From assembly GCA_003221895.1 (NCBI GenBank), contig QHUJ01000111.1, positions 19,562 through 83,561 of the forward strand: a stretch of DNA of 64,000 nt, in the 5' to 3' direction. How positions within the stretch are numbered: the stretch's first letter is position 1; each line of letters opens with the position of its first letter. Below the pieces are notes generated by a model that was not told the DNA's origin, made no database searches, and saw only the letters and a program-made list of their open reading frames with translations. Made by a program: the position numbers and the translations under genes. Positions 20,995 through 28,823 of the stretch are shown piece by piece. This DNA is from Gemmatimonadota bacterium (GTDB taxonomy: Bacteria > Gemmatimonadota > Gemmatimonadetes > Gemmatimonadales > GWC2-71-9).

Positions 20995-21696
20995 GTGACG
21001 CTGAGATTGATCCTCGTGATTGCATCGCTTGCGCAGAGTCAGGATACCCAACCCCACGTCATACGATGGTGGGAAGTCGCGGCGGTCGTCGGTACGGTCG
21101 GTCTCGCGAGCATCGCCGACCACGGCATCGACCTCTGGATCCAGGATCACCGCTCCTCCAACAGCGATGCCGTTGCGGCCGTATTGCGCAACGGCGGCGA
21201 GCCCGCACTCGCGGTGGGAGTGGGCGGCGGGATGGCGCTTGCCGGCCTTATCAGCGGGCATGACGGGCTGCGACGGAGCGGCGAGCGGGTCCTGGCCGCG
21301 GTTGGCGTCGCTGGGCTGACCAGCGTAGCCCTCAAGTTCCCCGTCGGTCGCCTGCGGCCATCGGACACCGACGATCCCTACGTCTTCAAGCCTTTTTCAG
21401 GAAACGATGCATTTCCCTCCGGGCATACGACCGTGGCCTTCGCACTGGCGGCGTCGCTGTCGGGCGAGATACACAATCCCTGGGTGAGCGCTGTCCTGTA
21501 CGCGGGCGCGGCCGGCACCGGGTGGTCTCGACTCAACGATCATCTGCACTGGTTTTCGGACGTGCTGATGGGAAGCGCAGTAGGCATTACCGGCGCGAAG
21601 GTGATCGAGGGCCGGTGGCGCGTGTTTGGCCTCCACCCTCCAAAATTCCTCGTCGAGCCGTCTGGCGCGCGGCTCGAATGGCACGCGGAGTTTTAG
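20995..21696 (+). CDS. PAP2-superfamily lipid phosphatase
   Basis: A 233-residue membrane protein with all three PAP2 acid-phosphatase motifs: K-x6-RP (K114 in KFPVGRLRP), PSGHT, and SR-x5-H-x3-D (SRLNDHLHWFSD). It would dephosphorylate a membrane phospholipid or undecaprenyl pyrophosphate. The GTG start at 20995 follows GGGGGA. Its stop overlaps that of the convergent kinase by 4 bp (21693-21696). Confidence 0.9.
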   Translation: MTLRLILVIASLAQSQDTQPHVIRWWEVAAVVGTVGLASIADHGIDLWIQDHRSSNSDAVAAVLRNGGEPALAVGVGGGMALAGLISGHDGLRRSGERVLAAVGVAGLTSVALKFPVGRLRPSDTDDPYVFKPFSGNDAFPSGHTTVAFALAASLSGEIHNPWVSAVLYAGAAGTGWSRLNDHLHWFSDVLMGSAVGITGAKVIEGRWRVFGLHPPKFLVEPSGARLEWHAEF

Positions 21697-23288
21697 GGCT
21701 TCAGTCGCTGCGGGAACTCCACGAGCTCGCGCGCCAGGGCTTCCAGCCGGTTGGTCAGACTCTCGAGCTCGTGGGCGCGCTTGGTCGTGGCGCGGCGGTA
21801 CACGGTCCGCGCGGTCAGGTATGTGATGCCGAGCCAGGCCGGAATGATGGTCAGCACCGCGGCTCCCACGAGGTGCAGTGCGCCGACGCCCACGCCAATG
21901 ATCGGCCCCATGCCGCCGCCCCCCATCCCGCCGCCGATACCACCGAAGACGGCGCCGATGAGCTGATTCATGTTCTCCGAAACCGTGATGCGTGTCTGGC
22001 CGCGGCGCATCGTCACGGCGACTTCCACATCGCGCCGAATCGCGGGACCTCTCGAGATCGTCCACGAGAACGAGCGTCCGAACTGACTCACGATCCCCGG
22101 ATTGCGCATCACCCGGCGGATTTCCTCCACCATCGTCGGATACTCGGCTTCTGGGAGCTCGCCCTCCACGACGCACTCGTACAACAATTCAGTTGGTCCG
22201 CCGATCCAGTTGTTCTTGCGGTTGGGGGCTAAAGCCCCCGGGGCGACATACGGGGTCTGAATGGAGTCGGCCGCCTGCCGCACCAGGTCCGGTGCCACGC
22301 CGACTTCGCCCGCCAGCGCCTCGACACCACCAATGGTCATTGCGCCCGAGGCCGTCTTCTTCGCCTCGAGCTCGGTGGCGCGCTTTACGATTTCCTGGAC
22401 CTCGTCTTTGTCGTAGCGCCGCCGTGGACCGGAAGGACTGCGCATCAGCTCATCCATGAGGGCAGCGGGCGTGGGGGTCCGCTGGTCTTGTCGGATCGCC
22501 AGGCCGCGCACGAGCGCCGCTTCGATTCTCGCACCTACCGCGCTCAAGCGCGTGCGGTGCATCGATGTCGCCTCGAGGAAGCGGCCCGCACGCACCGCGT
22601 CCTCCGTTGGCCAGCGGCCGGGGACTTCGCCGACCAGCATCTCATAAACGACGACGGTGAGGCTATAGACGTCGGTCCGCTCATCGAGCTCGGTCAGTCC
22701 CGCAGCCTGCTCCGGGCTCATGTAGCCCGGCGTTCCCACGGGAAAACCGGTCCGCGTCAGGTTCGCGCCGCCCGCCGTGCTGACGGCCTTCGCAATGCCG
22801 AAGTCCGCGACGATCGGATGGCCCTGCGAAAAGAGAATGTTCTCGGGTTTGATGTCGCGATGCACCACGCCCATGCGATGCGCGTAGGAGAGCGCGTCGG
22901 CTACCGGCTCGGCGATGGTGAGGGCCTCCTGCTGGGAGAGCGTGCGGCGCTGTTCCCTCCCTTCGAGCTTCTGGCGCAGTGAGGCCCCATCGATGTACGG
23001 CATGACGTAGTACAGAAAGCCGCCCGCCTCGCCGGAGTCGTACAACGCGAGGATGTGCGGGTGGGTCAGCCGCGCGGCGATCTGGATCTCTTTGAGAAAG
23101 CGCTCCACGCCGAGGTACGCCGCGAGTCCCGGCAGCAGCACCTTCAGCGCGACCGCGCGAGTGTGCTTCCTGTCATCGGCGAGATACACCGTGGCCATGC
23201 CGCCGCGCCCCAACACACGACGCACAGTGTAGCGGTCGGCGAGGGCGGCCTCCAATTCGACGGGGATTTCGCGCGATGTCTGATCCAC
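21693..23288 (-). CDS. Ser/Thr protein kinase (Hanks type) with C-terminal membrane region
   Basis: A 531-residue kinase: Gly-rich loop GRGGMATVY (27-35), ATP-binding Lys49, catalytic HRDIKPEN (142-149), DFG (161-163) and the activation loop ending GTPGYMSPEQ. After the kinase domain (about 20-280) comes a helical segment (about 300-360). An unassigned beta-rich domain follows (about 375-450), then a Gly/Met-rich hydrophobic region of one or two membrane helices (about 455-500) and a short coiled coil. The frame stays open upstream into the symporter gene, but that part is a shadow. GTG 23288 is chosen because TATATT ends 6 nt before it and the kinase fold begins 20 residues later. Confidence 0.9.
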   Translation of the reverse strand: MDQTSREIPVELEAALADRYTVRRVLGRGGMATVYLADDRKHTRAVALKVLLPGLAAYLGVERFLKEIQIAARLTHPHILALYDSGEAGGFLYYVMPYIDGASLRQKLEGREQRRTLSQQEALTIAEPVADALSYAHRMGVVHRDIKPENILFSQGHPIVADFGIAKAVSTAGGANLTRTGFPVGTPGYMSPEQAAGLTELDERTDVYSLTVVVYEMLVGEVPGRWPTEDAVRAGRFLEATSMHRTRLSAVGARIEAALVRGLAIRQDQRTPTPAALMDELMRSPSGPRRRYDKDEVQEIVKRATELEAKKTASGAMTIGGVEALAGEVGVAPDLVRQAADSIQTPYVAPGALAPNRKNNWIGGPTELLYECVVEGELPEAEYPTMVEEIRRVMRNPGIVSQFGRSFSWTISRGPAIRRDVEVAVTMRRGQTRITVSENMNQLIGAVFGGIGGGMGGGGMGPIIGVGVGALHLVGAAVLTIIPAWLGITYLTARTVYRRATTKRAHELESLTNRLEALARELVEFPQRLKP

Positions 23289-23294
23289 GCGGAG

Positions 23295-23300
23295 AATATA
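23295..23300 (-). promoter_or_regulatory. -10 box TATATT, 6 nt before the kinase GTG
   Basis: TATATT (five of six consensus positions), six bases, GTG. There is no Shine-Dalgarno. No clear -35 is seen at 17 nt. Confidence 0.45.
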
Positions 23301-23323
23301 CGGAGAGCGGGGTTTTTGGTTTG

Positions 23324-24565
23324 CTACGCGGCGATGGCGGTGGCCTGGGCTTTCGATTCGTCGTACTCGTCTTCCCAGCGAGCCATCACGACCGTCGCAA
23401 GACAGTTGCCGATCAGGTTGACGGTCGTACGCCCCATGTCCATGAGCACATCCACGCCCACCAGCGCCACGGCCGCTTCGATCGGCAGATTGAACGACGC
23501 GACCGTTCCCATCAGAATCACGAGCGCGGCGCGCGGCACCCCCGCGACGCCTTTGCTCGTGAGCATGAGCGTAAACATCATCAGCAGCTGCTGCCCCACC
23601 GTCAGCGATATGCCGCTCGCCTGCGCCACGAAGATCAGTGCCACCGAGAGGTAGAGCGTACTGCCGTCCAGATTGAACGAATATCCCGTGGGCATGACGA
23701 ACGCGACGATGCGGCGCGGGACGCCAATCGCTTCCATTCGCTCCATCGCTTTGGGCAGCGCCGCTTCTGACGAGGCGGTCGAAAACGCAATCAGCGCGGG
23801 CTCCCGCACGGCGGCGATGAACGTCCTGATCGGCACGCGCGCGAGGCGCGCCACCGGATACAACACGATCAGCACGAAGGCGACGAGCGCGATGTACAGG
23901 GTGACGACCACCATCGCGAGCGTCTGCAGATTCTTGAGGCCACCGGGACGCCCCACTGTCACCGCCAGCGCGGCCGCGACAGCGATCGGCGCGAGCTTCA
24001 TCACGATGCCGGTAAACTTGAACATCACCTCGGCGACGGCCTCGCAGAATCCCAGCATCGTCTCTTTCGGCCGGCCGCGCACCTGGGTCAGTCCGATGGC
24101 GAACAGCACGGACCAGAGCACGACCTGGAGCATCTGATTGCTCGACGCGGCCTCGGCAAAGCTCTGCGGCACGATGTGCTCGAGGACCGTGGCGAACGTG
24201 ATTCGCTCGGTCGCCGGCACCGATGCCGCCGGAGCCGCGAGCGTGGCGCCGACCCCCGGCTTGAGGATGTTGACCGCGAACAGGCCGATGAAGAGCGCCA
24301 GCGTGGTAACGATTTCGAAGTAAATGATGGATTTGAGCGCCAGCCGGCCGACGCGCTTCATGTCGTCGCCGTGCCCCGCGATGCCGACCACGAGCGTGCC
24401 GAAAATCAGCGGCACGATGATCGATTTGATGAGTCGGATGAACGCCGTGGACAGCGGCAGCAGCGCAACGCCGAAATGCGGGAACGCGATGCCGACGGCG
24501 ATGCCGACGAGCATCGCAATCACGATCCACTGCGTCAGCGTGATACGGCGGAGAACCGTCCACAT
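23324..24565 (-). CDS. Dicarboxylate/amino acid:cation symporter (DAACS family)
   Basis: A 413-residue secondary transporter with the DctA/GltP pattern: eight membrane helices, first helix ITLTQWIVIAMLVGI, the serine-rich hairpin region (FSTASSEAALPKAMERM, about 255-272), and the substrate-site motifs SFNLDG and AALVGVD. It imports C4-dicarboxylates or acidic amino acids with Na+ or H+. The start may be ATG 24565 or TTG 24577. It stands 35 bp upstream of the kinase gene on the same strand. Confidence 0.93.
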   Translation of the reverse strand: MWTVLRRITLTQWIVIAMLVGIAVGIAFPHFGVALLPLSTAFIRLIKSIIVPLIFGTLVVGIAGHGDDMKRVGRLALKSIIYFEIVTTLALFIGLFAVNILKPGVGATLAAPAASVPATERITFATVLEHIVPQSFAEAASSNQMLQVVLWSVLFAIGLTQVRGRPKETMLGFCEAVAEVMFKFTGIVMKLAPIAVAAALAVTVGRPGGLKNLQTLAMVVVTLYIALVAFVLIVLYPVARLARVPIRTFIAAVREPALIAFSTASSEAALPKAMERMEAIGVPRRIVAFVMPTGYSFNLDGSTLYLSVALIFVAQASGISLTVGQQLLMMFTLMLTSKGVAGVPRAALVILMGTVASFNLPIEAAVALVGVDVLMDMGRTTVNLIGNCLATVVMARWEDEYDESKAQATAIAA

Positions 24566-24664
24566 AGAGCGGCTCAAGGATAACCGCCCCGACGAACCTC
24601 GCCAGCGGCGAGCTCAGTGGTTGCCCCCACTTACATCTTCACGTCCCTGAAGGTAGTGTGAGAC

Positions 24665-24970
24665 ATGGCCTCGGAGATCAGCGCAGTAGCTGCGGAAGTG
24701 GCGGGTCGGCTCCGCCGGCGTGGTATCGCGTTGAAGGGCGATGAGCGGCCGGAGGATCTCGCCGATCTGTTGTCAGCCGTGGAGAGATTCGAGGGGGCGG
24801 TCGAGGCGCGCGGCGGCGATCTGATGGTGGACGATCTGCAAAGCTCGCAGCCCGACGATCGCCACTTTGTCCTGCCACCGCGAAGTGCGGATGAGTCGTT
24901 GCGCATTTACATCGCGCAGGTGGATGGGGCGACCGCGCGTGTGAAAGAGCACCCCAGGATTACTTCTTGA
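24665..24970 (+). CDS. Small hypothetical protein
   Basis: A 101-residue, acidic, mainly helical frame (EISAVAAEVAGRLRRRG, then RPEDLADLLSAVERFE) with a beta-like C-terminal part (DRHFVLPPR...LRIYIAQVDG). No family is recognised. TAGTGT lies 5 nt before the ATG and GAAGG about 10 nt before it. The end overlaps the pirin gene by 11 bp. Regular helix/strand pattern suggests a genuine protein. Confidence 0.5.
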   Translation: MASEISAVAAEVAGRLRRRGIALKGDERPEDLADLLSAVERFEGAVEARGGDLMVDDLQSSQPDDRHFVLPPRSADESLRIYIAQVDGATARVKEHPRITS

Positions 24971-25874
24971 TGAAGGTCCCGCGTCGTAGCTCGTCGTAGG
25001 CCCGCTGCAGCTCTTCCGGCGTATTCATCACGATTGGTCCCTGCCAGGCGACCGGCTCTTGTAGCGGCTGCCCTGATACGAGCAGGAAACGCATCCCCTG
25101 CTCTCCTGCCTGCACCGTGATCTCGTCGCCCGAATCGAACAGGACGAGCGAGCGGTTCCCGGTCTCCCCAGCAGCCTCCGTCCCCGCGTCACGGCCGCCG
25201 GCCGACACGCGATCGGTTTGAACGCCCTGCGGCGTTGACGCGTCGCTGAACGTGCCGCTCCCATCGAAGATGTAAGCGAACGCGTGGCGGGACGATTCGA
25301 TGGGAATCGTTTTGCGGGCACGCACCGGAATCCAGACGTCGAGATATCGGGGATCAGCGGCGACCCCTTCTACGGGTCCCTTCTTGCCCCAGAAGTCCCC
25401 GGCGACGACACGCACCCGTGTGCCATCGTCGTCGACCACTTCGGGAATCTCGTTGGCGTGGATGTCCTGGTAGCGCGGGTCCGTCATCTTGAGCGAGCGC
25501 GGCAAGTTGGCCCACAGCTGGAAGCCGTGCATCCGGCCGCGCTCGTCGCCCTTCGGCATTTCTTGATGCAGGATGCCGCTGCCGGCGGTCATCCACTGCA
25601 CATCGCCGGCGCCCATCGTCCCGCGGTTACCGAGACTGTCACCGTGCTGGACGCTGCCGCTGAGCACGTAGGTGATCGTCTCGATGCCGCGATGCGGATG
25701 CCACGGAAAGCCCGGGAGATAATCCTCGGGATGTTCGTTGCGGAAATCGTCCAGGAGGAGGAACGGGTCGAAGTCGGCGGTGCGGCCGAACCCGAATGCC
25801 CGGCGCAGTTTCACGCCGGCGCCCTCGAGTGTGAGCTGGGACTGCGAGATCGATTTGACGGCGCGAATTGACAT
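24960..25874 (-). CDS. Pirin-family bicupin protein
   Basis: A 304-residue pirin. The N-terminal cupin holds the metal-site pattern FPWHPHRGIETITYVLSG and SGILHQEMP (three His and a Glu); the C-terminal cupin (about 175-290) has the usual loose motif. Pirins include quercetin 2,3-dioxygenases and redox-sensing regulators, so the exact role is open. A Gly/Thr-rich insertion at about 212-235 is longer than usual. Single gene. Confidence 0.9.
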   Translation of the reverse strand: MSIRAVKSISQSQLTLEGAGVKLRRAFGFGRTADFDPFLLLDDFRNEHPEDYLPGFPWHPHRGIETITYVLSGSVQHGDSLGNRGTMGAGDVQWMTAGSGILHQEMPKGDERGRMHGFQLWANLPRSLKMTDPRYQDIHANEIPEVVDDDGTRVRVVAGDFWGKKGPVEGVAADPRYLDVWIPVRARKTIPIESSRHAFAYIFDGSGTFSDASTPQGVQTDRVSAGGRDAGTEAAGETGNRSLVLFDSGDEITVQAGEQGMRFLLVSGQPLQEPVAWQGPIVMNTPEELQRAYDELRRGTFIKK

Positions 25875-25982
25875 GTCGACTTAACGCCTCACGCGACGAA
25901 TGTGTTCCGGACGCGACGGGACCGGAGCATGTACGGAATCCAGAGGCGAACATAGGCGCCGGGGACTACTCGCCGGTAGATC

Positions 25983-28694
25983 CTACAATCCCAGCCAGTA
26001 GCTGATCTTCAGCAGAAAGATGTTCTCCGACGGGCCGTGAAACAGCGCGCCCACATCTTCGTTGAAGTCGATGCTGCCGCGCGGCAGGTCGGGCAGCTGG
26101 CTGCTGTGCGTCCACACCACGTACAGCGTCGACCCCGGCCGGTACTCCCAGCGCAGCACCGCGTTCCCGCGGAGCGAACGGACCGTAAACGTAGGGTCGG
26201 TAAACGTGTAGCTGGGTGCCCCGCCGTTGAGCGTATCCGCGTCAACCGTGATCGATGCCGGATTGTGCGCCGGATCAGCCGCCGGCGTGACGACCACCGT
26301 GCCGAAGTCACGGCCGTATTCCAGACGCTGGGACCCGCGTGGCGCCGCGTAGACGTTGTAGTGCGAGTAGGTGCCCGATGCGATGAGCGGTTGCAGGTAC
26401 AACTCCAGCGTCAGCGCCGGCGAGAACGTCCAGTTCAGTCGCGTGTCCATCGAAATGCTTTGCTGTTCGAGATGAGCGAAGACGTAGCGACGGCCGTAGA
26501 ACAGCACATCCGTCGGATCGGCATAACTGTCGACGTACTGGAACCCCGTCTCCTGATGCCCGAGCGATGGGCCGAGCGAGACGGCCACATTCGAGCGCGG
26601 CTGCAGTTGGAGAGCGAGACTGATCGAGTGATCGCAGTCGCCTTCGCGATTACAGCCCCGGTCGGTACTGAACTGGGCGGAGATTTTCTTGCGTTGATCC
26701 GTATTGACGCCCGCAAACAGGTAGTCGATGCCGGGCCGTTTCACGACCGGACCGCCGCGGGTCTGCCGGTCATCGAACAGGTCGGGCCGGTGAATCCAGA
26801 ACGCGGTCAGCCACCAGTAGCTCAGCGTTTGCATCTGGGCGAACGTGTGGACCTGCCGGTCGTTGAGGTCGCCGTCGAAGTTGTATTGCTGCTGCACGCC
26901 GCCGATCAAATAGAGCGCCCGGTACCAGCTGGTCGGTTTGGTCCACTGCGGGAAGATGTTCGCCCCCATCCACCAGTAGTCGGCCCGCGAAAAGAACGTG
27001 ATGTCGTTGTTGTTGAAAGCCGGCGAGCGGAAGTTGGTCGAGGCTTCCCACAGCCAGTGACCCGACTCCTTGGAGACGCGCGCGTAGCCGCCGACTCCCG
27101 CCATGCCGGTGCGCGGGGCCCGCGCGTCGGCGGTGTCGGGACGATCGGGCCGCTGGAAGTAATGCGCCGACCCGAACCGGATGCGCCGCATCGCGGCGGT
27201 GTCGCCGTGCACGTCGGTCGCGGCGAACTGCGCCATCAGCCGATAGGTGCGCTTGTGCCACCAGCTGTCCACCGACATGCCGCCTGCTTCCGAGTGCTCC
27301 GACAGCCTGCTCGCGACGTAGGGGTCGTCGAGATTGCGGTAGACGGACGTCGCCATCGCCTTGAATTGCGTCGCGCCACCGCGCAAGTCCTTGGCGACGC
27401 GCGCCGAGAAGTAGTTCGTGAGCGGCTCGACCGTAAATGTGCCGCCCGTCCCGTCCTCCAACTGCACGGGGGCGCGTTCGTGCTTCGTGACCGCCTCGAG
27501 CACCCCGAGCGACCAGCCCGACGGAGTGCGACCGGTCAGCTTTCCCGCGCCAATGATCGCGGAGTTTTGCGGTGGATCCGCAAACTCGACCGGCACCGCT
27601 AAGTCTGAGCGCCAAGGCGAGATCTGCGGAGCCCGGCCGATGCGGCGCGTATTCAGCATGCTGAGACTCGACACATTGGAACAGAAGTAGCAGTTAAATC
27701 CGCCCAATCCGAAGTACCCCGCACCCTCCACGAAGAATGGCCGCTTCTCCGCCAGGAATGTTTCGTACGCCGAGAGATTCACGACGGCGGGATCGACCTC
27801 CACCTGCCCGAAGTCGGGGTTGATCGTGGCGTTGAGGGTGAGATTCGACGTGACGCGCAGTGTCGCATCGCCACCGACGCGGCCGTCCGTGGCTTTCGGA
27901 TCGTAGAATGGGTCGGCGCTGTTTCCCGGAGCCCGCGTCGTCTGGCCGAGCACATAGGGCAAGACCTCCGCGCGGCCAGGCGCCTTGTGGATGACCAGCC
28001 CCGTGAGATGGCCAAACCGCGCCGGCCCACCGCTCTCGTCCAAGCCCCACCACGACCACTGCGACAGCTCATTCAGCCGGTTTTCCTGACGCCAGATCTG
28101 CAAGCCCCACGTTTGCTCATTGGACGTCGATGGATACCGCAGCTGCGAAAACGGAATGCGCAGCTCCGCGGTCCAGCCGAGCGAATCGATGTGCGTCTGT
28201 ACTTCCCAGACGGGATCCCACGAGGGATCGCCGCCTCCGCCCAGGCCGTTGGCGTCCTGCTTCACGCCCGAGGGATTCACCAAGAAAAACAGCCGGCCGA
28301 TGTGATCGTGGTACGTATCGAAGATGACCTGGACGTAGTCCGTGCTGATATCCGCATCGCGGCGGGCGAGGCGCGTGCGCACACCCGCCGCTCCCGAGTC
28401 ATCGTACATCCGCGCGCCGACATAGATGGCCGCGTCGTCGTAGGTAAACCGCACCTCGGTGCGCTGCGTCGCTGCCTCGCCCGATTTCGGTTGGGCTTGC
28501 CGGAACCCCGTCGCCGCAGGTGCGACCTGCCAGATCGGTTCGTCCAGCCGGCCATCGAGATGAATCTCCCCCTGCAGCGGGATCGCCCGGACTTCGGGCG
28601 GCGGGACGGGATGGATGTTCTGCGATAATAAGGAAGCAGGAAGAGCGGCTGCGAGCAGCGAGGCGAGAAAGACTGAGACGGACGTGCTCGGCAT
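25983..28694 (-). CDS. DUF5916 outer-membrane protein with CBM9-like domain (copy 1)
   Basis: A 903-residue exported protein: signal peptide (1-24), then a CBM9-like beta-sandwich (about 35-240, IHLDGRLDEPIWQ and IYVGARMYDD). The family's conserved linker follows (INPDFGQVEVDPAVVNLS...EKRPFFVEG, about 310-345), and then a long C-terminal beta-barrel-like part ending SYWLGL. Many aromatic-rich alternating strands support a barrel. Function is unknown; a role in glycan handling at the surface is often proposed. ATG 28694 is chosen because the signal peptide starts there. Paralogues are at 39898 and 57170. Confidence 0.88.
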   Translation of the reverse strand: MPSTSVSVFLASLLAAALPASLLSQNIHPVPPPEVRAIPLQGEIHLDGRLDEPIWQVAPAATGFRQAQPKSGEAATQRTEVRFTYDDAAIYVGARMYDDSGAAGVRTRLARRDADISTDYVQVIFDTYHDHIGRLFFLVNPSGVKQDANGLGGGGDPSWDPVWEVQTHIDSLGWTAELRIPFSQLRYPSTSNEQTWGLQIWRQENRLNELSQWSWWGLDESGGPARFGHLTGLVIHKAPGRAEVLPYVLGQTTRAPGNSADPFYDPKATDGRVGGDATLRVTSNLTLNATINPDFGQVEVDPAVVNLSAYETFLAEKRPFFVEGAGYFGLGGFNCYFCSNVSSLSMLNTRRIGRAPQISPWRSDLAVPVEFADPPQNSAIIGAGKLTGRTPSGWSLGVLEAVTKHERAPVQLEDGTGGTFTVEPLTNYFSARVAKDLRGGATQFKAMATSVYRNLDDPYVASRLSEHSEAGGMSVDSWWHKRTYRLMAQFAATDVHGDTAAMRRIRFGSAHYFQRPDRPDTADARAPRTGMAGVGGYARVSKESGHWLWEASTNFRSPAFNNNDITFFSRADYWWMGANIFPQWTKPTSWYRALYLIGGVQQQYNFDGDLNDRQVHTFAQMQTLSYWWLTAFWIHRPDLFDDRQTRGGPVVKRPGIDYLFAGVNTDQRKKISAQFSTDRGCNREGDCDHSISLALQLQPRSNVAVSLGPSLGHQETGFQYVDSYADPTDVLFYGRRYVFAHLEQQSISMDTRLNWTFSPALTLELYLQPLIASGTYSHYNVYAAPRGSQRLEYGRDFGTVVVTPAADPAHNPASITVDADTLNGGAPSYTFTDPTFTVRSLRGNAVLRWEYRPGSTLYVVWTHSSQLPDLPRGSIDFNEDVGALFHGPSENIFLLKISYWLGL

Positions 28695-28823
28695 GACGGT
28701 CACTTGGCCAGGATACAAGCTTGGACGCGCCAGCACGCCAAAAGGTTGCGAGCCTGACCGGAGCCTTGCACGGCACTGACCCCGTGCGTATCGGCCCCCT
28801 CTTCATTAGATATTCGACACCCA

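Noticed and set aside
23289..24563. Upstream 425 codons of the frame that contains the Ser/Thr kinase
   Set aside because: This part overlaps the symporter gene in another frame of the same strand and is Arg/Ala/Gly-rich noise; the kinase is complete from GTG 23288.
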